Source: Kangiella sp.
Lineage (GTDB): Bacteria; Pseudomonadota; Gammaproteobacteria; Enterobacterales; Kangiellaceae
Direction of reading: 5' to 3'
Assembly: GCF_014762745.1 (NCBI RefSeq)
Contig: NZ_JABURJ010000104.1
Coordinates: 33,135 to 97,134, forward strand
DNA length: 64,000 nucleotides
Below are positions 10,000 through 21,341 of this stretch, in pieces. Position 1 is the stretch's first letter, and each line of letters opens with the position of its first letter. The notes under the pieces were generated by a model. It did no database searches. It had not been told where the DNA came from and worked only from the letters and a program-made list of their open reading frames with translations. The position numbers and the translations under genes were made by a program.

Positions 10000-10593
10000 T
10001 TAGTGGTCATGCATTTCAGTCGCGCTGCCCCGAGATGTCAGTATCTGATACTGGTCCTCAGACAGTGTCGGCAACCGCTGCAAAAAGGCCACCATATTCC
10101 AGATACGCTCGTCACTGTGGGTTGGTCCCCACGCCGGCATACCCGATGCTTTTATGCCGTGCTTGATAATCCAGAACTGGCGTTGGATAGCTTCTTCTGT
10201 CATATTCTCCGATACGTATGCTTTGTTGAGTTGCTGTTGTTCATAAATATCTGTAATTGCTGTTAAATCAGGAGGGGAGGGGTAAAGCCCGATTGTTAAG
10301 TCACTTTCTTTTTTGCCTGGCTTTAGATGGCAACCTGCACACATGTCATTATAATCTGCACCACCCGCCAATAATCGATCAGAGGTATTCAAATTGTCAG
10401 GAATTTGAATGTTGCTAGCTGCGCGGGCGATGGAACGTTCACGCACAGTTTCTAGCAGCCAGTAAGTCACTTTGTTGTGGGGCACATCAGCCCCGATCGG
10501 GTAAACACCGGAGTAGATAAACAGTCCTCCGCCTAGAAGACCAAGTACAGCAGCAATGAGTAGACTCTTGATAAAAGCGGTGAGTGATGGCAT
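10000..10593 (-). CDS. c-type cytochrome
   Basis: 197 aa; membrane anchor, CAGCH haem motif, GMPAWGPTHSDERIWNMVAFLQRLP. Confidence 0.88.
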   Translation of the reverse strand: MPSLTAFIKSLLIAAVLGLLGGGLFIYSGVYPIGADVPHNKVTYWLLETVRERSIARAASNIQIPDNLNTSDRLLAGGADYNDMCAGCHLKPGKKESDLTIGLYPSPPDLTAITDIYEQQQLNKAYVSENMTEEAIQRQFWIIKHGIKASGMPAWGPTHSDERIWNMVAFLQRLPTLSEDQYQILTSRGSATEMHDH

Positions 10594-10608
10594 GTGAATT
10601 TCCTATTT

Positions 10609-11313
10609 TTAATGGGACCAATGAATGTGCTTGATTTTCCAGAGTTTGCCTTGTTTTTCCAACACGATGGTTTCCATTCCTTCGTTGTCATGTTCTTTGC
10701 CTTTATATTTGCCTTTCGTATGGGTGCGCGACTTTGAAATGGCGGTAGTTCCCATTACCTGTACCTGATGTTCCAGAACCTCAATATTCATTTCCTTTAA
10801 ATACTTCATGTCCGCCTGCATGTGATGCTGGGTATATTCATCGGCGCTACGCTCTACGCGCCCCCCTTCAAATATGGTCACCTGATCTGCAAGCAGGCTA
10901 CGAGCTAAGCGGCCATCGCCAGTGCGTAGCGCCTTGTGGAATGTCGTAACTACTTTTGCGGCTTCTGTTTCCAAGCCCGACACAGGGCCTTTCTCGGAAT
11001 CTGTGACACTAACAGAAGAATCGGAGCGCTGGTTACCCGCGTCCATCTTGTGCTCTTTATGGTTGTCGTCCGATCCATGACTTTGTTCCTCGCCATGCCC
11101 TACATCTTGATGCTGGTCTTTCATACACTGTTTCATCATGGCCTGCATGACCGGATCGTTCTTATCCATCTTACTGTGATCCATGTTTTTCATCGCGGCG
11201 CAATCCGGTTTTTTAGCGTCTTTCATGTGCTCTTTCGGGTCATGAGCCTGGGCTGAATGAGCGACGCCCAAGACGATCAGTACTAGAACAGGTGATAAAA
11301 TTTTACGTTTCAT
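10609..11313 (-). CDS. Periplasmic His/Met-rich protein with SnoaL/NTF2-like domain
   Basis: Signal peptide; HDPKEHMKDAKKPDCAAMKNMDHSKMDKNDPVMQAMMKQC; C-terminal KALRTGDGRLARSLLADQVTIFEGG...KQGKLWKIKHIHWSH. Confidence 0.75.
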   Translation of the reverse strand: MKRKILSPVLVLIVLGVAHSAQAHDPKEHMKDAKKPDCAAMKNMDHSKMDKNDPVMQAMMKQCMKDQHQDVGHGEEQSHGSDDNHKEHKMDAGNQRSDSSVSVTDSEKGPVSGLETEAAKVVTTFHKALRTGDGRLARSLLADQVTIFEGGRVERSADEYTQHHMQADMKYLKEMNIEVLEHQVQVMGTTAISKSRTHTKGKYKGKEHDNEGMETIVLEKQGKLWKIKHIHWSH

Positions 11314-11351
11314 GGATAGTTTCCTCGTGGGATTAGAAGTAGTGTTAATGA

Positions 11352-12197
11352 TTAAAACCAGAATCTGAGACCGGCCACGATCTGGGTGTTCGAGCGGTCC
11401 TCGCCTGCAACGCGCCGGTATTTAGCCGTATTGCCATAAGTGCTTGTCCATTCAACCCCGATATAGGTGGCGAACTGACGGCTGTACTCATAGCGCAAAC
11501 GTAGGCCCAGAGCAAGATCCGACAGACCAGAGCCCAAACCATTGTCCGGGTCGTCCTTGCCGTACAGGCTCAGCTCGGCGCGAGGTTGTAAAATCAGTCG
11601 TTGTGTCAGCAATAATTCATACTCAGCTTCAGCGGCCAGTGCGGTCCGGCCGTTGTTACCCACATAGGCGGTAAGATCCAGTTCAAACCAATAGGGGGCA
11701 AGCCCTTGTAGACCCAGCGCCATCCATTGACGATCTTTACCTTCGTCATATTGATCAATCCGAACACCGACTTGGGTGTCAAAATAGGCGTTCAGCGCAT
11801 GCCCCCAGAGTAGATCGGTTGAGCTTTCTTCCAAGCTGCCATCTGAGATATCGCCTTCCGCCTTGATGACTAGCTTGTCGTAGGTAGTTCCGTACCAGCC
11901 CTGGAGATCGTATACGGTGGTATCACTGTCTTGCTGGTATTCGAAGCGGTCACCGAGCACAGCCCAATAGGCTTTTTCATCAGCCAGTTTCAGTTGTCGT
12001 GGGCCCGGCTGTGCGTAGGGCCCTTCGGTGAGCGTGTAGCCGTCAGAGTAGGCATGGGGATCGCGCGCATCGGCTGGCGCGCTGCCTCCTTGTGCCTTCA
12101 TCTCACCATGATCCATCTGTGCTATGGCGTCATTCGTCTGCAAGCTGCTGGCAGATAGCATCACTGCAGCTAACCAGTTCATAGTCATCATTCTCAT
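11352..12197 (-). CDS. copB: Copper resistance protein B (outer membrane)
   Basis: CopB/PcoB-type barrel: WYGTTYDKLVIKAEGD...LLWGHALNAYFDTQVGVR...RYEYSRQFATYIGVEW; ATG at 12197 overlaps the copA stop (ATGA). Confidence 0.92.
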   Translation of the reverse strand: MRMMTMNWLAAVMLSASSLQTNDAIAQMDHGEMKAQGGSAPADARDPHAYSDGYTLTEGPYAQPGPRQLKLADEKAYWAVLGDRFEYQQDSDTTVYDLQGWYGTTYDKLVIKAEGDISDGSLEESSTDLLWGHALNAYFDTQVGVRIDQYDEGKDRQWMALGLQGLAPYWFELDLTAYVGNNGRTALAAEAEYELLLTQRLILQPRAELSLYGKDDPDNGLGSGLSDLALGLRLRYEYSRQFATYIGVEWTSTYGNTAKYRRVAGEDRSNTQIVAGLRFWF

Positions 12198-14080
12198 GAC
12201 ACCACCACCTCGCGGAACATGCCCGCATCCATATGAAACAGCAGGTGACAATGCCAGGCCCAGCGCCCCAAATCATGAGGAGTCGTCAGGTAGCTGATAC
12301 GTTGTGCTGGTTGCACCGGGATAGTATGTCGACGTACTCGAAGCTCTCCTTGGTCAGTTTCAATTTCACTCCACATGCCGTGCAGATGCATTGGGTGAGT
12401 CATCATCGTATCGTTTTGCAATATGATTCTGACTCGTTCGTTATGTCGCAGGGATACAGGAGTGCTTTTGCCAAACTCTAAACCGTCGAATGACCAGCTG
12501 TATCGTTCCATATTCCCTGTGAGGTGGAGCTCTAACTCTTTTAGAGGTGGACGAAGGTCATCCATCACACCATCAATGGATTTTAAATCCGCCAGAGTGA
12601 GCACACGGTGTCCTTGCGGGCGTAACTGCCTCTGACTTAAATTACGCAGGCCTATGCCAGGATCATCCAGTCTTGTGCTCGGCATATCGACACGCATGTC
12701 TACAGAAGGCCCATATTCGCTACTTGCGTGGCGCACATTGGGTGAAGGTTTGGAATGCGGATTCTGTGCAGGGTGTTTTTTACCCTGCATTTTATGGTTA
12801 CTTTGCTGACTATTAGTCATGCCGCTATGCATATCGGAATGTTTCATCCTTTCCGTTGCGCTTTTATCCATCCCTTTGTGGTTCATTCCTTCATGATTCA
12901 TACTGCCCATCATATCGGCCATGGTTAGCCACTCGACAGGATCAAGTTTTGGTGTAGGTGCAGACAAGCCTTGGCGGGTCGCCAGTGTGCCCCTGGCATA
13001 GCCACTGCGATCCATACTTTGTGCAAAGAGGGTATAAGCGTCATCCTGTGGTTGCACTAACACATCGTAAGTTTCTCCAGGACCGAAGCGGAACTCATCA
13101 ACCGTTACAGGCTCCACATCCTGACCATCGGCCTGTATAACTGTCAATTTTAAGCCCGGAATACGAACATCATAGAAGCTATTGCTGGCGGCATTGATAA
13201 AGCGAAGTCGTATGCGCTCTCCTTTACTGAATAAGCCAGTCCAATTGCCGGCGGGGGTTGTTCCATTCATCAAAAATGTCATTGTAGCTGCTGAAAGATC
13301 TGCAAGATCTGTGGGGTTCATACGCATACTGTTCCACATTTGACGTTTTTCCAATGCACCCTGAATTCCCATTTTGGATACATCTCGTGTAAAATCGAAA
13401 AATGTAGGCTGGCTGAAGTTGTAGATATCACTTTGCACCTTTAGCTTGCTAAATACATGCATTGGGTCCTCGTCTGTCCAATCCGAAAGCTGGACCACAT
13501 GCTCCCGATCAGCGCTGTGCCTTTCTCCCAATCTGGGCTCGATAATAAGGGCACCGTACATTCCAGTCATTTCTTGGAACCCTGAATGGCTGTGATACCA
13601 ATAAGTGCCGCTTTGACGCAACTTGAATCGGTAAATGAAGGTTTCCCCTGGTGCAATGCCTTTGAAACTAATGCCAGGGACACCATCCATCTGGTAGGGT
13701 AACAGGATACCGTGCCAGTGAATGGAAGTTGCAACCGGCAGGCGATTGATCACGCGGATTCTCACTTCATCGCCCTCTCGCAAGCGCAGCGTTGGAGCAG
13801 GGATTGCTCCATTGATGGTTGTGGCCATCCGTGTAACACCGGTAAAATTGACAGGCGTCTCTGCTATGACTAGATCAATTTCACGACCGCTTAGCACGGG
13901 TGCTGAGCCTTGCGAGGTTAGGCTTGTAATCCCAGCCTGCAGCCACCCAGGAGTGGCTGCCATCACACCACCAACTGCCAACCCTTGGACGAATCGGCGC
14001 CGACTGATATTCGGTAGTATGAATTCGGATCTTCTTTTCATCGAGCAATATTTCCCGAATGGGTTACTTGGTCTTGACAA
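12194..14080 (-). CDS. copA: Copper-resistance multicopper oxidase
   Basis: Tat signal SRRRFVQGL; HWHGILLPYQMDGVPG, YWYHSHSGFQEMTGMYGAL, Met-rich segment, HPMHLHGMWSE, WAWHCHLLFHMDAGMFREV. Confidence 0.95.
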   Translation of the reverse strand: MSRPSNPFGKYCSMKRRSEFILPNISRRRFVQGLAVGGVMAATPGWLQAGITSLTSQGSAPVLSGREIDLVIAETPVNFTGVTRMATTINGAIPAPTLRLREGDEVRIRVINRLPVATSIHWHGILLPYQMDGVPGISFKGIAPGETFIYRFKLRQSGTYWYHSHSGFQEMTGMYGALIIEPRLGERHSADREHVVQLSDWTDEDPMHVFSKLKVQSDIYNFSQPTFFDFTRDVSKMGIQGALEKRQMWNSMRMNPTDLADLSAATMTFLMNGTTPAGNWTGLFSKGERIRLRFINAASNSFYDVRIPGLKLTVIQADGQDVEPVTVDEFRFGPGETYDVLVQPQDDAYTLFAQSMDRSGYARGTLATRQGLSAPTPKLDPVEWLTMADMMGSMNHEGMNHKGMDKSATERMKHSDMHSGMTNSQQSNHKMQGKKHPAQNPHSKPSPNVRHASSEYGPSVDMRVDMPSTRLDDPGIGLRNLSQRQLRPQGHRVLTLADLKSIDGVMDDLRPPLKELELHLTGNMERYSWSFDGLEFGKSTPVSLRHNERVRIILQNDTMMTHPMHLHGMWSEIETDQGELRVRRHTIPVQPAQRISYLTTPHDLGRWAWHCHLLFHMDAGMFREVVVS

Positions 14081-14170
14081 TTGGGTGTTTACGGCGGAAC
14101 GTCTCTTTGATCACCGCTTTTAATACCAAACACATTAACGCCCGAGGCCTGTCACCAGCATGACTTTAGA

Positions 14171-14197
14171 ATGACAATGTTGTAATCTTGTTGTCAT
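14171..14197. promoter_or_regulatory. Candidate cop/cus response-regulator box
   Basis: Dyad ATGACAA-N13-TTGTCAT in the copA / response-regulator divergent intergenic region. Confidence 0.6.
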
Positions 14198-14270
14198 ACC
14201 ATTGTTGGGAAGAGTGATTTATCTTAAGAATTAAGTTGGTCAGTAATAATAATATACGGAGTATTAAGCT

Positions 14271-14963
14271 ATGCGCTTGTTAGTGGTCGAAGACGAAATC
14301 AAGACGGGTGATTATTTACAGCAAGGCCTGACTGAAGCTGGCTTTATGGTCACTTTGGCGCGCAACGGTCTTGACGGACATCACCTCGCGATGACGGAAA
14401 TATTTGATCTGCTGGTGCTGGACGTAATGCTTCCGGATGTTAATGGTTGGCAAATCGTACAATCCATCAGAGAAGCGGGACACCAAACTCCCGTGCTTTT
14501 CCTGACGGCCCGCGACAGCGTGAATGATAGAGTTAAAGGCCTCGAAATGGGGGCGGATGATTACCTCGTCAAGCCTTTTGCGTTCACTGAACTGCTAGCT
14601 CGCATACGCACTTTGCTTCGCAGATGCTCGACCCCCGTACTGACTGATCAAATTAAAGTCGCTGATCTAAGCCTGGATCTGCCGCGGCACCGGGTCATTC
14701 GTGCGGGTCGAAAAATTAGTCTTAGCCACAAAGAATTTTGTTTACTGGAACTACTGGTGCGTCGCCAGGGTGAGGTGTTGCCGCGTTCGTTAATTGCCTC
14801 TCAGGTGTGGGACATGAATTTTGATTCTGACACCAACGTCATTGATGTCGCTATACGACGCTTGCGAGCCAAGATTGACGACGAGTTCGATACAAAGCTT
14901 ATTCATACCGTACGAGGCATGGGTTATATGCTGGATGTTGAGGATGACCTTGATGAAATTTAG
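14271..14963 (+). CDS. cusR: OmpR-family heavy-metal response regulator
   Basis: 230 aa; [56 protein letters not shown]-terminal winged helix. Confidence 0.93.
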   Translation: MRLLVVEDEIKTGDYLQQGLTEAGFMVTLARNGLDGHHLAMTEIFDLLVLDVMLPDVNGWQIVQSIREAGHQTPVLFLTARDSVNDRVKGLEMGADDYLVKPFAFTELLARIRTLLRRCSTPVLTDQIKVADLSLDLPRHRVIRAGRKISLSHKEFCLLELLVRRQGEVLPRSLIASQVWDMNFDSDTNVIDVAIRRLRAKIDDEFDTKLIHTVRGMGYMLDVEDDLDEI

Positions 14964-16386
14964 TCGGATCATCCATCGCCCGCTTTCACTGACCAACCGA
15001 GCGATGCTGTTCGTGGCGATTGCAATCAGTTTTAGTATGTTGATAATTGGACATTTGGTGCAAAGCGCAGTGGAGCGTCATTTTGAAGAGCAGGACGCCG
15101 ATGAATTAGCGGTGATTACCCAAGCTGTAGAATCAGCGCTGAATAAGGCAAGCGCTGAAAGGCTCCCACCGGAAGATGTATTGGCAAAAGCTGTTTCAGG
15201 CCACCATGGTGTGTATTTTCAAGTCTGGGATGAACACCATCAGTTGATTTTTGGGCCACCAAATCTGCATCCCTCTAAGCAAACCATCACCTACTTTGCG
15301 GTAGAGAAAATTCAAGCCGACAATTTATATCGTTGGTCAGTCGATGAAAAAACCTTCCGTGGCATTGTGACGCAAACCCAAGTTGGCAACCACCGGTACC
15401 ATATTGTTGCTGTCATCGATATGGGCTTTCATTTGCACTTTCTGGACAGCTTTGGGCGTACGCTATGGCTTATTATGAGTCTAGCAGGTGTGATCACATT
15501 GTTAGCAGCGTGGTTCGGTGTCCACCAAGGCCATGCCCCACTGCGTGCATTAAGCAAGGTAATTCAGAATGTTCAGGCGGATCATCTTGATGTGAGGCTG
15601 GATACTGACACGATCCCCGCAGAGCTGATTACCTTGGTTGATTCCTTTAATCGTATGATCAGTCGGCTTGAAGAAAGCTTCGACAAGTTGTCTCATTTTT
15701 CCGCTGATATTGCTCACGAATTGCGGACGCCCTTAACCAACTTGATTACCCAAACTCAAGTTGGTTTAAGTAAGTCCAGAAGCCATGATGAATATCGAGA
15801 GTTGTTATATTCAAGCCTTGAAGAACAGGAACGGTTGACCAAAATGGTGAACGACATGTTATGGCTGGCACAAAGTGAAAACGGTTTACTGAGGCCTGAC
15901 CGAGAAAAGCTTGAGTTAGTTCAGGAGGTAGAAGCCACTTTTGAATTTTTAGAAGCCCTGGCTGAGGAAAAGGGTATTCGCTTTCAAGTCCAGGGGAAGC
16001 CCACAGCTTTCGTTGGGGATAGGGCAATGTTGCGACGCGCATTATCCAACCTGCTCTCTAACGCACTTCGATTTACATCCGAAGGTGGTATGGTGCAAGT
16101 CAATATATGGCAAGCCAGTAATGCTGTCTACCTGCGTGTGAAAAACCCCGGCCCGACTATAGATTCCGCACACTTACCTCATTTGTTCGACCGTTTTTAT
16201 CGGGTTGACCCTTCGCGTCAACGCCAGAGTGAGGGCGCAGGACTGGGGCTAGCAATTGTAAAGTCCATCGTTGAGGCTCACAACGGCACCATCTCTGTGT
16301 CTTCAGCATATGGAATAACGTCCTTCACAATCATCTTTCAACAAGTGGCCAATGATAGGCATAGAGTAGCAGGGGCTTTGTCATGA
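14953..16386 (+). CDS. cusS: Heavy-metal sensor histidine kinase
   Basis: [43 protein letters not shown]-box; [21 protein letters not shown] overlaps the cusR stop. Confidence 0.92.
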   Translation: MKFSRIIHRPLSLTNRAMLFVAIAISFSMLIIGHLVQSAVERHFEEQDADELAVITQAVESALNKASAERLPPEDVLAKAVSGHHGVYFQVWDEHHQLIFGPPNLHPSKQTITYFAVEKIQADNLYRWSVDEKTFRGIVTQTQVGNHRYHIVAVIDMGFHLHFLDSFGRTLWLIMSLAGVITLLAAWFGVHQGHAPLRALSKVIQNVQADHLDVRLDTDTIPAELITLVDSFNRMISRLEESFDKLSHFSADIAHELRTPLTNLITQTQVGLSKSRSHDEYRELLYSSLEEQERLTKMVNDMLWLAQSENGLLRPDREKLELVQEVEATFEFLEALAEEKGIRFQVQGKPTAFVGDRAMLRRALSNLLSNALRFTSEGGMVQVNIWQASNAVYLRVKNPGPTIDSAHLPHLFDRFYRVDPSRQRQSEGAGLGLAIVKSIVEAHNGTISVSSAYGITSFTIIFQQVANDRHRVAGALS

Positions 16387-16715
16387 GCCTGTTCACCATC
16401 GGAAAATATGCACAAGCTGTACAAGTCAGTGTATAAACCATCCGCTATTTCAAACACCGAGGCCTCATCACGCAAACTCTGAAACCAGTCCAAGGGTACC
16501 GCACTTATTCCTAGGGCACGCAGGCAAGGATGTTATTTTTCTAGCGCGCCACGAAGAGATCTACAACCTGTTATCACTGTGTGAGTCCCATTGTGCGGAA
16601 GTCCAGGAACTGGCTGAACACAAACTGACAAGCGTGCGTGCAAAAACCACCGAAGCGTCGTTTGGGGCAGGTATTGGATGGTCTGCAGCAAGCGTCTACA
16701 GATTGCTCTCCCGTT
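16383..16715 (+). pseudogene. merR: MerR-family regulator remnant
   Basis: [42 protein letters not shown] then frameshift to EEIYNLLSLCESHCAEVQELAEHKLTSVRAK ... LDGLQQASTDCSPVK. Confidence 0.8.
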
Positions 16716-16760
16716 AAAGTAAAACTACCGTTTATTGCAAGATGTTCCATTAGTGAATCC

Positions 16761-16838
16761 TCAACCGGCACAACAGGGCAGTTCTTCCACATCCTTGTCA
16801 AAGGTTTGCGCACACAGTTTCAAACCTTCTAGAGGTAC
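16761..16838 (-). pseudogene. merA: 3' end of a second merA (mercuric reductase C-terminus)
   Basis: Reverse strand reads [25 protein letters not shown], matching [24 protein letters not shown] of the full merA at 31685. Confidence 0.85.
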
Positions 16839-16886
16839 GGCCACGATTCGTTACAAATCGACCAAAAATATACTTAACCTCATGAA
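16832..16886 (+). repeat. Left terminal inverted repeat of putative Tn3-family transposon
   Basis: GAGGTACGGCCACGATTCGTTACAAATCGACCAAAAATATACTTAACCTCATGAA; 46/55 identical, ungapped, to the reverse complement of 35049-35103; about 160 bp from the tnpA 3' end. Confidence 0.85.
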
Positions 16887-17043
16887 TTATAAGTAATCTT
16901 TCAAAAATCTTGGTTGCATATTTTGATCTGCACACAGTTATCAGATATGTCTATCGGAAGCTTTCACTTCTAACACCTATACCGTATCTCCTTGTAATTA
17001 CCAAGGGTGTATTCAATATCATGCAAACTCGACTCACCCACTA

Positions 17044-20018
17044 CTACGGAACTTGGCTCTTTGTGATATCCAGTTTGTAATTCAGAGTTTTACTTTTTTT
17101 GCTTAAATCTAGATGGTAATCACCGAAGCGATTAATATGCTCGGTTCGATACGGTGAAAGAAACTTCAGCACCTCTTCTGAAACTGGGATTTGACGGTGC
17201 TTCAATTGCGATAGAACTTCTGACATGGATTGAACGTTATGCAAAATAACCAGATTAGCTACAAGTTGATTGTACTTAATGACCTTACGCTGTTCGTGCC
17301 GGACATTCTCAGCAATAATGCCGTCACCGCCAAAAAACAACCACTTGGTGAAGTTATTGAACTCTTCACTTTTGTTGGTGGCTGCATGAATGGTACGCCT
17401 GAGCTCCACATCACCGATGTACTTCAGTAAGAATGCTGTTCGGATCACTCGTCCTAACTCCCGAAACGCAAAATACAGTCGATTCTTCCGACTGTAAGTG
17501 CCTAAGCGTTTGAGTATGGTCGATGGCGCTATTTTGCCGGCTTGGATAGACAGCGCCACACGCAACATATCAGGCAGATGTCGCTCTATTAGTGACCAGT
17601 TAATATTACCTCTAAACAATCGGTTAATGTGTTTATATTTAACGCGACCATCCGCTTTATAGAATACCAGCTTCTTGATGTTCCGTATTCGGGGCATCAA
17701 ATCAATACCGAGTAAGTAAGCTAGGCCAAAGACAGTCGTGCTTTGAGCCTGAGTGTCACCATGAATCACATCAGGTTGAATGTCCGATTCATTTTTAATG
17801 AGACCATCAAGAATATAGATAGCCTCGTAGACGCCGCAAGGAATGAAATGACTGAATAACGCGATGTAAGTATCCGAGACATGGTAATAGCCAATACCAC
17901 CATAGCCGCCGTAACGGATATGATATTCTGACAACAGGTTTTGCTCATATACGTTCCACTTGGTTCCGTCAGCAGAGGCCGATTTGCCTGTACCCCAGTA
18001 AGATGGCAACTCAAATTTATTATAAGCATTCACGGTTTTCACAATAGCTTTTTCAAGCTTCTCCTCAGTGACATGCTTTAGATTCAGCCAAGCAACTTGC
18101 TTGCGGGTTAAGTTTTTGATGGAGCGTGCCGTTTGAGTTGGGCCAAGATTACAGCCATAACAAAAAAGCGTTGAAATAAAGCGCTTGCGCGGATTATCAA
18201 GTTTACTCTCAAAGCCTGATATGGGTTTAAATAGCTTGTGGGCGTCCAGCCATTGCTCTGATTCCACTAGAATATCGACAATGCTCTTTTCCTCAAGAGA
18301 GTCTCGTAAGGCTTCATCCAGCTGCTTGAGCTGTTTGGGCTCTGGAGTATTCTGATGTCTTCTGATCACAAGCTGATCGTTATTGAAGTCTAGAAACTCA
18401 TTGGATTGAAATTGCTCGTCCACCTGAGCTGATAACTCGCTAAGCGTTTCTTTTAGTTCAGTCACAAAGGTTTTGCTATCCTCTGAAAACCCTAGCATAT
18501 TGGTGTATTCAGGCAGGCCTTGTTCGTACTCATCCCAACTGATTAGTTCTTTACGATAATCTGAATGCTCCTGGCTGTAACGAATGAATAAATCACCTGA
18601 ACTGAGTTCGTTCTTGATCCGAGACAACACGCATAACTCGAAGTATTTGCGGTTAATCGTTTTCGTGTCTGCGTTGAATATCAGCTTCTTCCATTTATCG
18701 TTCATCCAAGGCTGTGCGACAAAGTCATCATAGTGGCCGAGCTCCTGCTTGTGGGTATTTCGATACTCCAAGATGATTTCTAGCGCCCTTAGGATCGAAT
18801 TATCTTCAGATGATGAGCCTAGAGCTCTAAAAGCTCCAAACAGTTTAGAAGCTGGGCTCGTTGCGGCTTATACAATTTAAGCATGAAGGGATAATAATTA
18901 TTTCCGGCATAGGCTAAGTGCTCTTCACACTCTGCCAATAGTACTGATGGCTCTTCGCTCATGGCGTTTCGGATATCTTCCAGTGACGGCTGTATGTCAG
19001 CTTCATTATCACCATAAGTTTTTAAGACATTACGAAATTGGTTGATGAGCTTTTCCGTTCGCTGAGTATGCTCCTGGTGGTATTCCATCAGCCGAGTCTC
19101 CGCAGACTGGTGCAACTTATTCAGTTTACGCTTAAAGATACCCGCCACATCGTCTAACGATTGACTTAATTTTGACTGGATCAATAGCACCATCAGTGTG
19201 TAACGTTTAGCTTGCTTCATTTCTTTTAAGTGAAAAGCATCCAGTGAACGAGCTTCTAAAGTGTAATGGTGTTTTTTCGTTAACGGTAAGAATTCCATAT
19301 TTGGCAATCGTTCGACCAAGTCTTGTAGCCATTTCAAATGTTGAAGGTAGCTTTTGACTTCTTTATTTGTAGGCTTTTTGACCTCCCGTTTAATCGAGTC
19401 CCAGCGCGTTTTTCTTCCAGAGCTATTGAGCATTTTATCCAACTCAATTGTCATCTCATGATTCAGCTTTTTATGTGTTTGCTTGAAATAGGTATCGTTG
19501 ACCTGCTTTTTAGCTGATTTGGCATGTTTAACCAGAGTTGAGAAGCCTGGTAATTCATAGCGCTGTTTAACCAGCTCCTCGATAACTACATTGATAACAT
19601 CAGCGAGCTCATGCTTTTTTTCTGATGCTTCGGATGAAAGCTTATGAAGCAATAATGTTGCTGTATTATTATTCTCAATAAGCTTAATGTTTAGATACCG
19701 CCTCACTAAAATCTTTAAACGGGTTCGACTCCCACCCCTGTCAAAGCGTGCTAAGTACTTTTTGGGAGTGTCGCCCATTTTCATCAGCTCAGAAATATGA
19801 GTAACAATCTTGTTTGGGATGTCAGAAGATTTGAGAAAATACCCTAAGCGCTGAGTTAATTTAATATGAACTAACAGGGCAAGCTGATCTAATTTGCGCC
19901 GGCGATGCTGGCGAATATAGGCCATGTCCTCTGGTGTCGGTGTATATACAGACTATAATTCAGACTGACTCATGTTGGGTTTAATGCGCGGGTAAGCGGT
20001 TTCATTGATTGTTGTCAT
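17044..20018 (-). pseudogene. tnpA: Tn3-family transposase, interrupted by an in-frame TAG and a 1-nt frameshift
   Basis: Reconstructed start MTTINETAYPRIKPNMSQSEL*SVYTPTPEDMAYIRQHRRRK (TAG 19953-19955); frames rejoin near 18835 (QLLNC / FGAFRALGSSSEDNSILRALEIILEYRNTHKQE); C-terminal catalytic half has YGGIGYYHVSDTYIALFSHFIPCG, VIHGDTQAQSTTVFGLAYLLG; 2975 nt + 1 = 992 codons. Confidence 0.92.
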
Positions 20019-20279
20019 AGAGATATAAAATAACGTCCACGGATATCATGGCCAATTAGGTGGCTTGATCATTTGGTTACCTTTTAAAGGTTCAGCTGTT
20101 TAGCTCAGTCGCTACACCTTGCACCTTACCTATAGTAATATTTAATGTTGCGCAGTTTAATGAACCCGCCCTAGACATTTCGTGCTCAAGTTCACTCTAT
20201 ATTGAATTAATGCTTAACATTCATATTTCATGAGGCCTGTGGAACATTGTAGTCTTCATTCCAGTTTTATTGTATTGCA

Positions 20280-21221
20280 CTACTTGAGTGGCTCAATAAA
20301 GCGTTGCTGAATTCGATTATATGAATCTATGTAGCGTAGAGCCGTTTTGGGATCTTTCCAACCAACGTACTCCATTAAATCTTTGAGACTCCAATCATTA
20401 CTGTCTGCCCATGAAGCAAATCCTCGGCGTAAAGAATGACTGCTAAAGCTCTCAGGATGCTCAAGCCCTGCATCCCTGGCGCAATCGCGCACGATATTGA
20501 TGATGGTATTCGGCGTCATATTGTGTTGGTTGAAATGCCCCCAGCGATCGATCCCGATAAACAGTGGGCCCTCGGTTAATTCAGCAGCTGTTATCCAGTC
20601 CTGATAGGCGGTGACTGGGCAGAGTTTTTGCAGAGCCGGTACTTTATAGGTCGTACCTTTATTGTTTCTATCGCCTTTGGAGTTTGGCAAATACAATGAC
20701 ATTCCTTTATTGGGGATCACGATTACGTGCTCAATGTAGATGTTGGTGAGTTCATCTGCACGAAAGGCTCGCCAGAACCCGAGCAGCAGAATGGCTTTGT
20801 TTCGGATATGCCTTAAGCGCTGCCAGTAATCTTTACTTTCTGTAATCAATGAATCCAACGACTGAATAATGGTGTCGAGCTCTTCTAACTGAAGCGGTCG
20901 AGCCTGCTTAGGTTGGTACGGATGCGTTTGACGTATGCCTTTCATCACCTGTTTAACCAGGGGAGCTTTCGTGGGATCGGGAAAACCGTACTCATTGTGC
21001 CATTTAGCGAGTACGGCCAAACGATGTGCTAAGGTACTGGACGACAACTTATCGGCATAGTGACTGAGGTACTGCGCAATCGCATCAGGTGTTGCAGGTA
21101 ACAGGCCGCCCCAGTGACGCTCATAGTGCTCAACGGCGGCACGGTAACTGCGTACCGTGTGTTCTCGAGTGGCGGCGTTGACGTAAAAGCTGACTAAATC
21201 AGTATTTTTAGAATCGGGCAT
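20280..21221 (-). CDS. Tyrosine recombinase, candidate TnpS-type cointegrate resolvase
   Basis: 313 aa; LLLGFWRAFRADELTNI, SFSSHSLRRGFASWADSNDWSLKDLMEYVGWKDPKTALRYID. Confidence 0.85.
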   Translation of the reverse strand: MPDSKNTDLVSFYVNAATREHTVRSYRAAVEHYERHWGGLLPATPDAIAQYLSHYADKLSSSTLAHRLAVLAKWHNEYGFPDPTKAPLVKQVMKGIRQTHPYQPKQARPLQLEELDTIIQSLDSLITESKDYWQRLRHIRNKAILLLGFWRAFRADELTNIYIEHVIVIPNKGMSLYLPNSKGDRNNKGTTYKVPALQKLCPVTAYQDWITAAELTEGPLFIGIDRWGHFNQHNMTPNTIINIVRDCARDAGLEHPESFSSHSLRRGFASWADSNDWSLKDLMEYVGWKDPKTALRYIDSYNRIQQRFIEPLK

Positions 21222-21278
21222 GATTGCGTGTTATGTACGGCTTTGCCTCATCATATCGCCCAAAAACGCACATCACAA

Positions 21279-21299
21279 TAGATAATCTACTATTATCTA
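21279..21299. promoter_or_regulatory. Inverted repeat TAGATAAT-CTACT-ATTATCTA, candidate recombinase core site
   Basis: 8-bp perfect arms and 5-bp spacer, between divergent recombinase and coiled-coil genes. Confidence 0.5.
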
Positions 21300-21341
21300 A
21301 AATGAATTTTCGAAAGCTATAGACACGTAGATGACACAGTA

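Noticed and set aside
16574-16813. 79-aa minus-strand ORF next to the left transposon end
   Set aside because: Out of frame with the recognisable merA C-terminus and antisense to the merR remnant.
18800-18850. Programmed frameshift joining the two tnpA ORFs
   Set aside because: No standard X XXY YYZ slippery heptamer was seen at the switch, and an independent nonsense codon near the 5' end favours decay.
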